45,134 nt of DNA from an uncultured Oscillospiraceae bacterium (GCA_910588135.1 CAJUOT010000018.1:1-45134), one strand, 5' to 3'. Numbered from the stretch's first letter, positions 22,785-33,866 are shown. The notes: generated by a model from the letters alone, not told the origin. Translations and numbers: made by a program.

Positions 22785-25700
22785 TTAAAACAGCGAGAAC
22801 TGGCTGCTGTCCGGCAGGTCTCCGAAAGCCCCCGCCTCCTTGAGCTGCTCCAAGTGGGTGGAGGACACCTTGGTACAGGCCAGAGCAAACTCCTCTATGG
22901 ACAAAAAATCCCTCCCCTGCCGCTTCTCCATGATATCCCAGCCCACCGTCTCACCCAGGCCGGCCACCGAAGTAAAGGGCGGGATCAACGCCCCTTTCTC
23001 TTTGTCCACCAGAAAATTGACGGCGTGGGACCGGCAGATATCCATCCGGGCAAAACGAAACCCCCGCAGGTAGAACTCGTAACACACCTCCAGCGTGGTA
23101 AGCATATCCTCCTCTACTGCCGACGGCCTGTCTTTCTTCTCTTTAGCGTTTTTTTTGGCGTTGATCTCTGCCATCTTCTGCTTTACAACCTCCATTCCCC
23201 GGCACATATATTTCTCATCGAAAGCCTTGGCCCGGATTGAGAAATAAGCAGCGTAAAACGCCAGCGGTTCATGAACCTTGAACCACGCAATACGGAAAGC
23301 CATCATCACGTAAGCCACTGCGTGAGCCTTTGGAAACAGGTATGCGATTTTTTTACAGGACTCGATATACCACTCCGGGACATTGTGCTCTTTCATTTCA
23401 TCCTCCGCTCCATCGGGAAGACCCCGGCCCTTGCGCACCGCTTCCATGATTTTGAAAGCACGGGTATCCTTGAAGCCCTTGGAGATCAAGAAGATCATGA
23501 TGTCGTCCCGACAGCCAATGGCCTCGTTAACCTTGGCCGTTCCAGAGGTAATAAGATCCTTGGCGTTGCCCAGCCACACGTCGGTTCCATGGGAGAAGCC
23601 GGACAGACGCACCAGGATGTCGAACTGGTTTGGCTGAGTATCTTCCAGCATCCCCCGAACAAAGGAGGTGCCAAACTCTGGGATGGCCACCGCCCCCGTC
23701 GGTCCCAAAACCGGATCGTCGGTGAACCCCAGCTCCTCCGAGGTGGTAAACAGACTCATGGTCTTGGGATCGTCCAGGGGGATTTTTTGGGCGTTTACTC
23801 CGGTCAAATCCTCCAGCATTCGGATCATAGACGGATCATCGTGCCCCAGCATATCCAGCTTCAGGAGATTGGATTCCATGGAGTGGTATTCAAAATGGGT
23901 GGTGATAATATCCGAGTCTTTGTCGTCCGCTGGATGCTGAGCGGGACAGAAATCGTAGATCTCCTTGTCCTGGGGAATCACCACCATACCCCCGGGGTGC
24001 TGGCCAGTAGTGCGCTTGACCCCTTCACAACCCTTGGCCAGCCTCAACACCTCGGCAAACGGTACATTCGGCCTGCCAACCAGCTCCAGATATTTTTTTG
24101 CGTAGCCGATGGCCGTCTTTTCCGCCACCGTGCCAATAGTGCCCGCCCGGAACACGTGTTCCTTGCCAAACAGCTCAAAGGTGTATCTATGAGCGCTGGA
24201 CTGGTACTCACCAGAAAAATTCAAGTCGATATCTGGCACCTTATCGCCGCCAAAACCCAAAAATGTCTCAAAGGGGATGTTAAAGCCGTCTTTCTCATAA
24301 TCTGCGCCACACACCGGGCACTTCATGTCCGGCATATCCGCCCCGCAGCCATAGGGGTGGGCGGGGTCCTGGGCATAGTCGAAATCGGCGTGCTTGCAGT
24401 TTGGGCAGCGGTAGTGGGCAGGGAGGGAGTTCACCTCGGTGATGCCCGACATGAAAGCCACCAGGGATGATCCCACCGATCCCCGGGAACCCACCAGGTA
24501 GCCGTGCTCTAAGGAGTTCTGCACCAGTTTCTGGGCGGACATATAGATCACGTCATATTTGCAGCGGATAATATCCATCAGCTCCGCATTGATGCGGTCC
24601 ACCACAATCTGAGGCGGTTCTTCGCCGTAAAGGCGATGGGCTTTCCCCCATACCAAATCTTTAAGTTCTCCGTCAGAATTCTCCAGTTTTGGGGCAAACA
24701 GTCCGTCGGGCAGAGGCCGTACATTGTCACACCACCCGGCGATGAGGTTCGGGTTGTCCACCACCACCTCACGGGCCTTTTCCCCGCCCAGATAGGCGAA
24801 TTCCTCAAGCATCTCGCTGGTGGTCCGAAAATATAGGGGATTGGGCTGGTCGGCATCCTCAAACTCCTTGGCCGCCAGCAAAACATGGCGGTACACCTCA
24901 TCCGAGGCTTCCATAAAATGTACGTCCCCAGTGGCACACACCGGCTTGCCCAAGCGCTCCCCCAGAGCCACCACCCTGCGGTTGAAATTCCGCAGGTCTT
25001 CCAAATCCCGGGCAATGGCCCGGCCCTCCTTATTGGGGCGAAGCATATAGGCGTTGTTGGACAAAGGCTGGATTTCCAAATAGTCATACCAGGACGCAAT
25101 GCGTTCCAGCTCCCGGTCCTCCCGTCCCGCCGCCACCGCCCGGAACAGCTCCCCCGCTTCGCAGGCAGAGCCGATGATGAGTCCTTCCCGGTTCTCGTCC
25201 ACCAGCGATTTTGGCATGATGGGGTAGCGGTTGAAATGCTCCAGATGGGATTTAGATACCAACTTGTACAAGTTGCGCAGGCCAGCCTGGTTTTTCGCTA
25301 AAAGAATGAGGTGATAAGCGGAGCGTCTTCCCCGCCCCCCCCGCTTTTGTCCCGCGAATACGGCGTTGACGGCGGAGGCCCGTGTGACCCCCTGCTCCTG
25401 AAGCTTAGAAATCAGTGCAGATAAAATCAGTCCGCAGGTCTCCGCGTCATCATAGGCCCGGTGGTGCTGGAATGGCGGCAGACCAAGGGCGTTGGCCACC
25501 GTATCCAGCTTGTGGTTGGGCAGCTGAGGACACAGGTATTGGGCCAGAACCATGGTGTCAAAATACAGCGGATCAAAGCGGCGCCCCGAGCGGGCACAGT
25601 ATTCCCGGATAAAGCCGGTGTCGAAGGCCGCGTTATGGGCGCACAAGGGTGTGTTCCCCACCCAGTCCAAAAATGAATTCACCGCATTCTCTGGGGTGGG

Positions 25701-26921
25701 TGCGCCCTTCAAAAGCTCATCGGTAATACCAGTAAGGGATACCGTTTTCGCACTGAGGGGGTGTCCCGGCTGGGCAAAAGAGGCAAACTTGTCCACCACC
25801 GCCCCATCCCGAATACGAACCGCTCCGATCTCAATGATGGTATCTGTGCGGGCATCCAGTCCGGTGGTTTCCAGGTCGAACGCTACAAATTCCCCATCCA
25901 GCGGCATATCGCCCGGCCCGTGGACAGCGGCCTGCTCGTCCACGTCGTTCTGATAATACGCCTCTACGCCATACAGTACCTTGATTTTTTCTCCCCGGCC
26001 AGAGGCGTTGTAGGCGTCCGGGAAGGACTGCACCACCCCGTGGTCAGTGATGGCGATGGCGGGATGGCCCCACTCGATGGCCCGCTTCACCGCCACCTTG
26101 GCGTCGCACAGAGCGTCCATGGTGGACATTTTCGTATGTAAATGGAGCTCCACCCGTTTTTCCGGGGCGGTATCCCTGCGTCCCTCCGGCTTGGGCGTTT
26201 CATTGATTCCATAGGGTTCCAGCACCAGATCCCCGTTGTCGAATCGGCCCAGTGTGAGCCGCCCCTGTACTTGGAGCCGCTGACCCCGCTTCACCTGGGC
26301 GATGATGGGCTTGGCCTCCTCTCCCTCCATAAACCGGGTAACCCGGATGGAACCCGTCAAGTCGGTAATATCAAAGCATACCACCCACGCCTTCCGCCGG
26401 GGCAGCTCCCGGTGCTCCACATGGAACACCTCGCCCTCCACCAGCACGCTGCCCATATCCAGCGTCAGCTCCCCCATGGGAATGGGCTTCTTTTTGCCGC
26501 CTATCTTGCCATAAATCTGCTTCACTCGTTTTTTTCCACCGCCGGAAGCGGGTACATCCGAGCGCATCAGTTTGCGGCGCACAGCGGCCATCTGAACCTC
26601 CAGACTCTTTGTTCCCTCTTCCCCCGAAGGGGCAGGAACTTGGGAAGCCCCCTCCTCTTCTGCCGGGACCACCTCCGCGGCAGGCGGCTGCTCTGGAGCG
26701 GGGGACTCCACCGTTACTACTGCCGCATTGAGCCCAAAGGCCCGTTTCAGCGTCTCCTCCGCCTGGGCCAGCACTTCACATGAAACATCTATTCCAATCG
26801 CAGCCACTTCCATAGCCCGGGCAGCCCGATTTATCCGTACACGGACAGGATAGTTCCCCAAAACAGCCAAAACCCCCTCCGGGAAGGGGTAGTTGGCAAA
26901 GGTTTGTTGAAAGGTCGGCAT
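22785..26921 (-). CDS. polC: DNA polymerase III alpha subunit, PolC type
   Basis: The leading-strand replicase of low-GC Gram-positives, with built-in proofreading. Domains in order: N-terminal segment with an acidic Pro/Ala linker (71-105), OB fold (about 160-240), PHP start HLHTKMSTMDA (260-270), DEDD exonuclease inserted from DLETTG (349-354) to HRAYDDAE, PHP remainder, a four-cysteine zinc finger (839-871), the polymerase core with catalytic Asp897 and Asp899 in PDIDLNFS, and KGRGLPDGAEDEM before the C-terminal fingers. At 1378 aa it is near the family length (about 1440). ATG 26921 is 20 bases after the GNAT gene. It ends the pyrH-to-ispG cluster. Confidence 0.97.
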   Translation of the reverse strand: MPTFQQTFANYPFPEGVLAVLGNYPVRVRINRAARAMEVAAIGIDVSCEVLAQAEETLKRAFGLNAAVVTVESPAPEQPPAAEVVPAEEEGASQVPAPSGEEGTKSLEVQMAAVRRKLMRSDVPASGGGKKRVKQIYGKIGGKKKPIPMGELTLDMGSVLVEGEVFHVEHRELPRRKAWVVCFDITDLTGSIRVTRFMEGEEAKPIIAQVKRGQRLQVQGRLTLGRFDNGDLVLEPYGINETPKPEGRRDTAPEKRVELHLHTKMSTMDALCDAKVAVKRAIEWGHPAIAITDHGVVQSFPDAYNASGRGEKIKVLYGVEAYYQNDVDEQAAVHGPGDMPLDGEFVAFDLETTGLDARTDTIIEIGAVRIRDGAVVDKFASFAQPGHPLSAKTVSLTGITDELLKGAPTPENAVNSFLDWVGNTPLCAHNAAFDTGFIREYCARSGRRFDPLYFDTMVLAQYLCPQLPNHKLDTVANALGLPPFQHHRAYDDAETCGLILSALISKLQEQGVTRASAVNAVFAGQKRGGRGRRSAYHLILLAKNQAGLRNLYKLVSKSHLEHFNRYPIMPKSLVDENREGLIIGSACEAGELFRAVAAGREDRELERIASWYDYLEIQPLSNNAYMLRPNKEGRAIARDLEDLRNFNRRVVALGERLGKPVCATGDVHFMEASDEVYRHVLLAAKEFEDADQPNPLYFRTTSEMLEEFAYLGGEKAREVVVDNPNLIAGWCDNVRPLPDGLFAPKLENSDGELKDLVWGKAHRLYGEEPPQIVVDRINAELMDIIRCKYDVIYMSAQKLVQNSLEHGYLVGSRGSVGSSLVAFMSGITEVNSLPAHYRCPNCKHADFDYAQDPAHPYGCGADMPDMKCPVCGADYEKDGFNIPFETFLGFGGDKVPDIDLNFSGEYQSSAHRYTFELFGKEHVFRAGTIGTVAEKTAIGYAKKYLELVGRPNVPFAEVLRLAKGCEGVKRTTGQHPGGMVVIPQDKEIYDFCPAQHPADDKDSDIITTHFEYHSMESNLLKLDMLGHDDPSMIRMLEDLTGVNAQKIPLDDPKTMSLFTTSEELGFTDDPVLGPTGAVAIPEFGTSFVRGMLEDTQPNQFDILVRLSGFSHGTDVWLGNAKDLITSGTAKVNEAIGCRDDIMIFLISKGFKDTRAFKIMEAVRKGRGLPDGAEDEMKEHNVPEWYIESCKKIAYLFPKAHAVAYVMMAFRIAWFKVHEPLAFYAAYFSIRAKAFDEKYMCRGMEVVKQKMAEINAKKNAKEKKDRPSAVEEDMLTTLEVCYEFYLRGFRFARMDICRSHAVNFLVDKEKGALIPPFTSVAGLGETVGWDIMEKRQGRDFLSIEEFALACTKVSSTHLEQLKEAGAFGDLPDSSQFSLF

Positions 26922-26941
26922 TGCTCTGTCTCGCTCCTTAT

Positions 26942-27493
26942 CTATCTGTCGCTGGCGCTGAGGGTGTAGCAGGCCATGTCGACTACGCCCTGGTTGTTTT
27001 GCCCCGCCTTCTTCCGCACACCGTCAAAAATCATGCCGCACTTGACCATCACACCGCCGGAATGGGGGTTGTTCACGTCGTGGCGGGCCACGATCCGCTC
27101 CACTCCCACCCGGTCAAACAAGAAATCAAGCACCGCCCCCAGCGCCTCGGACATGATCCCCCGGCGCCACCAGCGTCTGCCCATGCAGTAGCCGATCTCC
27201 GGGACGTTCCCGTTCCGCGCCCACTCCACTACGCTGATGCTCCCGATGGGCTCTGGGCCATTTTCCTTCAGCACAATAGCCCACTGGTAAAAGTCCTTTT
27301 CCGAATAGCGGCCGGCCCATTCCCTGACAACCCGCTCTGTCACCGACACGTCACTGTGGGTGGGCCAGGTCAGGTATTTGGTCACCTCGCCGTCACTGGC
27401 CCAGTTTTCAAACATGGCGGGCGCGTCGGACAGCTCAAACCGCCGCAGGATCAGCCGCTCCGCCTCTATATATTGCGTCCCAATATGTGTCAT
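26942..27493 (-). CDS. GNAT family N-acetyltransferase (RimJ/RimL type)
   Basis: Product 183 aa. TERLILRRF-like start (IEAERLILRRFELSDAPAMF), EWARNGNVPEIGYCMGRRWWRRGIMSEALGAV with the acetyl-CoA loop, and a C-terminal ARHDVNNPHSGGVMVKCGM (N and S of the RimJ/L signature). Substrate may be an N-terminal amino group or small amine. ATG 27493 has GGGGAG nearby; the in-frame start at 27517 overlaps ispG. It separates ispG from polC. Confidence 0.88.
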   Translation of the reverse strand: MTHIGTQYIEAERLILRRFELSDAPAMFENWASDGEVTKYLTWPTHSDVSVTERVVREWAGRYSEKDFYQWAIVLKENGPEPIGSISVVEWARNGNVPEIGYCMGRRWWRRGIMSEALGAVLDFLFDRVGVERIVARHDVNNPHSGGVMVKCGMIFDGVRKKAGQNNQGVVDMACYTLSASDR

Positions 27494-27503
27494 GCTCTCC
27501 CCT

Positions 27504-28541
27504 TTACAGCTTTTCAATCAGCCTCATCAGCCTCGGCACCAGCTCGTCCTCCGGCACCCTGGCCACAATTTCCCCATGCCGGAACAACACACCCTCGCCC
27601 TTTCCGCCCGCGATTCCCACGTCGGCGTGGCGGGCCTCGCCGGGGCCGTTAACGATACACCCCATCACCGCCACGGTGACGGGCTTGTCCACATTCTTAA
27701 GTAATTCTTCCACACGCTTTGCTATGGGGATCAAGTTGATCTGCGTTCGCCCGCAGGTGGGGCAGGAGATGAGCTCCGGCCCCTCCCGGCGCAGGCCAAC
27801 CGCCTTTAAAATCCGACGGGCGGCATAAACCTCCTCCACCGGGTCAGCGGTCAGGCTCACCCGCAGGGTGTCCCCGATGCCCAAGGCAAGCAGTCCGCCG
27901 ATTCCCGCCGCCGCTTTCAGCTCGCCCATTTCCCGTGTGCCCGCCTCGGTGACGCCCAAATGCAAGGGGTAGTTATACCGCTCCGCCATGAGCCGATATG
28001 CCCGCATGGTGGACGGCACGGAGGACGCCTTAAGTGATACGCAGATGTCCTCAAAGCCGTGCTTCTCCAGCAGGCGGATATGTCCCAGGGCGCTCTCCAC
28101 CATGGCTTCAGGAGCGGGACCACTGTACTTGTCCAGCAGCTCTTTTTCCAGCGAGCCGCCGTTTACCCCCACCCGGATGGGGATGCCCCGCTCCTTGCAG
28201 ACCCGGGCCACCGCCTCTACCCGGTCTGGGGCACCGATATTGCCTGGATTGATGCGGATCTTGTCAATTCCTTGCTCTGCGGCCTCCAGGGCCAGCCGGT
28301 AGTCAAAGTGGATATCTGCCACCAAGGGAACAGGACTGCCCGCTTTCAAAGCGCCGATTGCCTGAGCAGCCGCCATGTCGGGCACCGCCACCCGGATAAT
28401 ATCGCACCCTGCCGCCGCCAGCTCCCTGATCTGAACCAGAGTAGCCTCCACATTATGGGTGGGCGTATTGGTCATAGACTGGATGGAGACCGGAGCGCCC
28501 CCGCCTACAGGGATATCCCCAACATGGATTGTTCTGGTCAT
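27504..28541 (-). CDS. ispG: (E)-4-hydroxy-3-methylbut-2-enyl-diphosphate synthase IspG
   Basis: Iron-sulfur enzyme of the MEP isoprenoid pathway. VSIQSMTNTPTHNVEAT and VADIHFDYRLAL belong to the TIM-barrel; the [4Fe-4S] cysteines are in ISCPTCGRTQ and MGCIVNGPGE. ATG 28541 gives 345 aa, typical of clostridial forms; an in-frame start at 28574 would overlap rseP. Same pathway as dxr, two genes upstream. Confidence 0.96.
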   Translation of the reverse strand: MTRTIHVGDIPVGGGAPVSIQSMTNTPTHNVEATLVQIRELAAAGCDIIRVAVPDMAAAQAIGALKAGSPVPLVADIHFDYRLALEAAEQGIDKIRINPGNIGAPDRVEAVARVCKERGIPIRVGVNGGSLEKELLDKYSGPAPEAMVESALGHIRLLEKHGFEDICVSLKASSVPSTMRAYRLMAERYNYPLHLGVTEAGTREMGELKAAAGIGGLLALGIGDTLRVSLTADPVEEVYAARRILKAVGLRREGPELISCPTCGRTQINLIPIAKRVEELLKNVDKPVTVAVMGCIVNGPGEARHADVGIAGGKGEGVLFRHGEIVARVPEDELVPRLMRLIEKL

Positions 28542-28555
28542 TTTATGCACCCCGC

Positions 28556-29644
28556 CTAAACAAAAATATTCCAAACATCGTGGAGGGCCACCACTGCCAT
28601 CAACGCCAGCAGCACTACAAAGGCCCCCGCATGAACATAACCCTCGTACTTCTCCGGAATCCGCCGTTTGGACACGGCGTAGAGGATACCGTTCAGCAGT
28701 ACGAAGAAGATTCTCCCGCCGTCCAGCGCCGGGATGGGCAGCATGTTCATCACTGCCAGGTTGACGGCAATTAGAGCCATCATGCCCAGTACGCCCAGCA
28801 CACCCGCCAGGGCAGACTGAGCCTCGTCCTGAACCTGGGCGCCCATCTCAGACACTACGTCCACCACGCCAATCACACCGGACAACTCGGATACGGCCAC
28901 CCGGCCCGTTATCAGGTCACTCAGACTAATCCACACAATCCGCACATCGTCAATGGCCTCCGAAAAGCCTGCGGCGATGCGCTGAGGGATAGATGCCTCC
29001 CGCACCTCCCCGATCACAATTCCGAAACCTTTAGCGGCCTCCCCGTTATAGACATACTCGAACCGTTCCATGTGCAAATCATTCAATTCCACCTGCGTCC
29101 CGCCTCGCTCCACCACTAGGTCCATCCCGTTTCCGTCATTACGGCGAATGAAGAAGGACGCGTCTCCGTTCACAAGGACGGGATTTCCATCCACGCTGAG
29201 AATTCGATCGCCCACCATCAGTCCGGCTTCTCCCTGATGCTGAAAGCCATCCACCAGTTCCGTAACTACCGGCACCGCCACCCGGGGGGAAGCCATACAA
29301 AGCGCCACCGCGATCACCAGCCCCAACAGGAAATTCATAAACGACCCTGCACTCAGGATAACGACCTTCTTCCAGCCCTTCTGCCGGGAAAAGGCCCGGG
29401 GATCACCGGTGTCCTCATCTTCCCCCTCCATGGCGCAGTAGCCGCCAACTGGAAAAGCGCGCAGGGCATACAAGGTCTCTCCCTTCCGCCTGGACCACAG
29501 AGCAGGGCCCATACCGATGGCAAACTCGTTTACCTTCACTCCCAACATCTTGGCGGTAATAAAGTGCCCAAACTCATGAATGGCAATGAGCACGCCAAAC
29601 AGCACAATCACCAGCAGGATATACAGCAGCCTCGCCAACTCCAA
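28556..29644 (-). CDS. rseP: RIP metalloprotease RseP (M50)
   Basis: Site-2 protease of the inner membrane that cuts membrane-bound anti-sigma and signal peptide remnants. HEFGH at 23-27 and MLPIPALDGGR near 300-310 form the zinc site; a PDZ domain lies between (about 125-205, with VGDRILSVDGNPV). Four membrane segments can be seen. Length 362. It starts one base after dxr's stop codon ends. Confidence 0.95.
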   Translation of the reverse strand: MELARLLYILLVIVLFGVLIAIHEFGHFITAKMLGVKVNEFAIGMGPALWSRRKGETLYALRAFPVGGYCAMEGEDEDTGDPRAFSRQKGWKKVVILSAGSFMNFLLGLVIAVALCMASPRVAVPVVTELVDGFQHQGEAGLMVGDRILSVDGNPVLVNGDASFFIRRNDGNGMDLVVERGGTQVELNDLHMERFEYVYNGEAAKGFGIVIGEVREASIPQRIAAGFSEAIDDVRIVWISLSDLITGRVAVSELSGVIGVVDVVSEMGAQVQDEAQSALAGVLGVLGMMALIAVNLAVMNMLPIPALDGGRIFFVLLNGILYAVSKRRIPEKYEGYVHAGAFVVLLALMAVVALHDVWNIFV

Positions 29645-29645
29645 A

Positions 29646-30794
<1,149 letters not shown>

Positions 30795-30804
30795 GATCTC
30801 GCCT

Positions 30805-31629
30805 CTAAAATACGGGTAGGCACTGGATAATAAACAGCACCACCGGCCCGCAGAATATCATGCTGTCAAATCGGTCAAGCATTCCGCCATGACCCGGCAA
30901 CAGGTGGCCATAATCCTTTACACCGTACTGGCGTTTTACAAAGGAAAACGCCAAGTCCCCCACCTCGGTGGCAAGGGCTCCAAACAGTCCGCACAGAGCC
31001 AATGGAAGAAGCCTGACATCTGCCCCAGCAATCCTGCCGGCCACAATACCGTAGAGAACAGCAAATACCACTCCAGCCACATAGCCGCCGATGTAGCCTT
31101 CCACGCTCTTGTTGGGGCTGACCTTGGTAACACCTCTGTGCTTGCCCAGAAATACCCCGGCGAAGTAGGCTCCCGCGTCGGTGGCAAACGTAAGCAGCAC
31201 TGCCAGCAGCACCAGGTACTTGCCATGGTCCATCTGTCGAAGCTCCACCAGGGCTGACAGGCCCAGGGGAATGATCACTCCCCCGAACAGGCACACCAGA
31301 ACATGGTAAAAACCAACCTGGACACCGCCATCACCATAAGCCCGGATAGCACACCAGAAGCATACCGCCATCACCGCAAAAGACAGCACGCTTACATAGG
31401 CCGTACCCAGCCCAGCCCAGTTTCCAAAAGGCAGCAAGGCGGCGGATGCGATGGCAGCCACCCGCATAGGGAGCATGATCCGCCCTTCCCCCACTGCCCG
31501 GAGCAGCTCGAAAGCGGCCATGGCAGAGATGGCACACACCAGCGCCGTCCACGCCACGGATGGCAGCACCAGCATGATCCACAGCAAGGCGGGCATTAAA
31601 ATAACTGCCACAAGAATCCGTTTCGCCAT
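30805..31629 (-). CDS. cdsA: Phosphatidate cytidylyltransferase
   Basis: Integral membrane enzyme that makes CDP-diacylglycerol, the precursor of all phospholipids. Seven or eight hydrophobic segments are visible. The C-terminal signature runs SPNKSVEGYIGGY ... VGDLAFSFVKRQYGVKDYGHLLPGHGGMLDRFDS; its acidic residues hold the metals. Length 274. Ends 11 bases before dxr. Confidence 0.95.
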   Translation of the reverse strand: MAKRILVAVILMPALLWIMLVLPSVAWTALVCAISAMAAFELLRAVGEGRIMLPMRVAAIASAALLPFGNWAGLGTAYVSVLSFAVMAVCFWCAIRAYGDGGVQVGFYHVLVCLFGGVIIPLGLSALVELRQMDHGKYLVLLAVLLTFATDAGAYFAGVFLGKHRGVTKVSPNKSVEGYIGGYVAGVVFAVLYGIVAGRIAGADVRLLPLALCGLFGALATEVGDLAFSFVKRQYGVKDYGHLLPGHGGMLDRFDSMIFCGPVVLFIIQCLPVF

Positions 31630-31632
31630 TAT

Positions 31633-32379
31633 TCACACACCTCCATACCGCCGGGAGCGGCCCTGATATGCGGAAACAGCCCGCAGGAAGTCCTCCTTGG
31701 TAAAGTCAGGCCAGAGCACGTCGGTAAAATAGTATTCGGCGTAGGCTGACTGCCACAGCAGGAAATTGGACACCCGAAGTTCCCCACTGGGCCGGATAAT
31801 CAGGTCCGGGTCAGGCACTCCTTTGGAAAACAGGTAATTCCCAAGCGCCTCCTGGGTCAGGTGCCCCGGGTCCGCCCTGCCCTCTACACAGTCCAGGGCA
31901 AAGGCTTTGGCTGCCCGGACCAGCTCGTCCCGGCCGCCGTAGTTCAGGCAGATGTTTACCTGACAGCCCTCATAGCCTTTGGATATCTCTTCTGTTTCCC
32001 TGCACAACGCCTGGAGGTGGGGAGGCAATGGGGACAGGTCACCGAAAAAGGCCATTTTCACTTTGTCTTTCGCCATGGTTTGAATGGCTTCGTGGAGATA
32101 CTTCTCCAAAAGCGCCATAATAGACGCCACCTCATCGGCAGGCCGTCTCCAGTTCTCAGTGGAAAAGGCGTACACCGTCAAATATGAAAGGCCAAGCTCC
32201 TTGGCAAAGGTGGCGATAGTACGGAAAGTCTCTGCTCCAGCGGCATGGCCCGCCTTGCGGGGCAGGCCCCGGCGCTTGGCCCAGCGGCCATTTCCGTCCA
32301 TGATGATCGCCACATGGCGAGGCAGGTGTTCCATATCCACATCAGAGAACTTAGCCTTCCGGCGGCGAAAGAATGCCAT
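31633..32379 (-). CDS. uppS: Undecaprenyl diphosphate synthase (isoprenyl transferase)
   Basis: Cis-prenyltransferase that builds the C55 carrier lipid for the cell wall. HVAIIMDGNGRWAKRRGLPRKAGH holds the catalytic Asp and the FPP site; SYLTVYAFSTENWRRP and DLIIRPSGELRVSNFLLWQSAYAE carry further conserved residues. I chose ATG 32379 (248 aa), with AGGATGG seven or eight bases upstream, over ATG 32388. Three bases separate it from cdsA. Confidence 0.95.
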   Translation of the reverse strand: MAFFRRRKAKFSDVDMEHLPRHVAIIMDGNGRWAKRRGLPRKAGHAAGAETFRTIATFAKELGLSYLTVYAFSTENWRRPADEVASIMALLEKYLHEAIQTMAKDKVKMAFFGDLSPLPPHLQALCRETEEISKGYEGCQVNICLNYGGRDELVRAAKAFALDCVEGRADPGHLTQEALGNYLFSKGVPDPDLIIRPSGELRVSNFLLWQSAYAEYYFTDVLWPDFTKEDFLRAVSAYQGRSRRYGGV

Positions 32380-32447
32380 AGCACCCATCCTAACATATCG
32401 TTATTATGACCTGCCGTAAAAAAGAACCTGATAGCGAAGATCAGACA

Positions 32448-32479
32448 GCATACAAGGGGGGCGTGCCCCCCTTGTATGC
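32448..32479 (-). other. Perfect 14-bp hairpin between frr and uppS
   Basis: Arms 32448-32461 and 32466-32479 are exact inverted complements around CGTG. It starts 15 bases after frr and about 70 bases before uppS. No T-run follows within 25 bases on the minus strand, so it is likely an mRNA processing or stability element, or a weak terminator. Confidence 0.7.
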
Positions 32480-32493
32480 ACAGACGCCCCAGG

Positions 32494-33048
32494 TCAGACC
32501 GCCATCAGCTCCTTTTCCTTGGCGGCGGTGAGGCTGTCGATCTCCTTGCAGCGCTTGTCGGTCAGTTCCTGCAGTTCTTTTTCACTTTCTTTGCGGTCGT
32601 CCTCTGTAATCTCCGACTTCTTCTCCAGGGACTTCAGCGTGTCCATGGCGTCCCGGCGAATGTTGCGGATGGCCACCTTACCATTTTCCCCATACTTGCG
32701 CACCTGCTTAGTCAGTTCCATACGGCGCTCCTCAGTAAGCTGAGGGAAAGCCAGACGGATGACCCGTCCATCGTTCTGGGGATTGATTCCCAGATCGGAG
32801 GTCTGGATGGCTTTCTCAATCGCCTTGAGCAGACTGGCGTCCCAGGGCTGGATCTGGAGGGTGCGCGGGTCGGGGGTGGAGATACTGGCCACCTGTTGGA
32901 TTGGGGTGGGGGTGCCATAGTAGGAAACCTGGATGCGGTCCAGCACGCCGGCGTTGGCCCGGCCTGCCCTGACACTGGCGAAGTCTCCTTTTACCGATTC
33001 GATGGTCTTTCCCATTTTCACGTCATAGGTTTTACAAAAATCAGTCAT
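32494..33048 (-). CDS. frr: Ribosome recycling factor
   Basis: Splits post-termination ribosomes with EF-G. ASVRAGRANAGVLDRIQVSYYGTPTPIQQVASIS is the conserved segment, and VRKYGENGKVAIRNIRRDAMD lies on the third helix. Length 184 is usual. ATG 33048 (AGGAGGAAAAGACC upstream) overlaps pyrH by eight bases. Confidence 0.97.
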   Translation of the reverse strand: MTDFCKTYDVKMGKTIESVKGDFASVRAGRANAGVLDRIQVSYYGTPTPIQQVASISTPDPRTLQIQPWDASLLKAIEKAIQTSDLGINPQNDGRVIRLAFPQLTEERRMELTKQVRKYGENGKVAIRNIRRDAMDTLKSLEKKSEITEDDRKESEKELQELTDKRCKEIDSLTAAKEKELMAV

Positions 33049-33778
33049 GGTCTTTTCCTCCTAAATCCTTAACGATTGTTCCTATTTTTTCCCCGTGTAC
33101 CACACGGAGAATATTCTCCGGATCTTTCAACGCAAAGAGAATGATCGGGATATTGTTGTCCATACACAAAGACGTGGCGGTGGAGTCCATCACCCCCAAG
33201 CGCTGGGCCAGCACATCGTCATAGGTGATGCTGTCGTACTTCACCGCCTTTGGGTCTTTCAGCGGGTCGGCACTGTACACACCGTCAACATTTTTAGCCA
33301 ATAGGATAATGTCCGCGCCGATCTCGGCGGCGCGGAGCACCGCTGCAGTGTCAGTGGAAAAGAAGGGGCTTCCGGTTCCGCAGCCGAAAATAACCACCCT
33401 GCCTTTTTCCAGGTGGCGGACCGCCCGGGAGCGAATGTAGGGTTCCGCGATGGAGCGCATCTCAATGGCGGTCTGCACCCGCACATCCACGTTCTTGTGC
33501 TCCAACACGTCAGCCAGCGCCAGACAGTTGATGGTGGTGGCCAGCATCCCCATATGGTCGGCTCGGGTACGGTTACTCATTCCCTTACCGTCTTTCAACC
33601 CTCTCCAAAAATTTCCGCCGCCTACAACAATGCCAACCTCTACCCCCTCCCGGGCACAGCGGGCGATCACATCACATACTTTGTCAATCACATCAAAGTC
33701 CAGGCCCCGCCCAGACTCGCCGCCCAGCGCCTCGCCGCTGACCTTCAGCAGGATTCTTTTATACTTCAACCCGCTCAT
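33041..33778 (-). CDS. pyrH: UMP kinase
   Basis: Hexameric amino-acid-kinase-fold enzyme, UMP to UDP. ILLKVSGEALGGE opens the fold, GIVVGGGNFWRG is the nucleotide loop, and FGCGTGSPFFSTDTAA follows. ATG 33778 (245 aa) with GGAG seven bases before is chosen; an in-frame start at 33814 lacks family similarity. First gene of the long cluster that ends at polC. In most bacteria rpsB-tsf precedes it on the same strand; here that pair points away. Confidence 0.96.
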   Translation of the reverse strand: MSGLKYKRILLKVSGEALGGESGRGLDFDVIDKVCDVIARCAREGVEVGIVVGGGNFWRGLKDGKGMSNRTRADHMGMLATTINCLALADVLEHKNVDVRVQTAIEMRSIAEPYIRSRAVRHLEKGRVVIFGCGTGSPFFSTDTAAVLRAAEIGADIILLAKNVDGVYSADPLKDPKAVKYDSITYDDVLAQRLGVMDSTATSLCMDNNIPIILFALKDPENILRVVHGEKIGTIVKDLGGKDHD

Positions 33779-33837
33779 CGTCTCCAGCCTCCCCTTTCCG
33801 CTCCAGAATTGCACAGCACCGTTTTTATGATGACAGT

Positions 33838-33866
33838 ATTATACTGGAAAACGTCTCTTTTGCATA
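33838..33866 (-). promoter_or_regulatory. Candidate promoter of pyrH-frr-uppS
   Basis: A consensus -10 TATAAT (33838-33843, minus strand) lies 60 bases before the pyrH start, with a poor -35 TATGCA (33861-33866) at 17 bp. The gap to rpsB means pyrH needs its own promoter. Confidence 0.45.
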
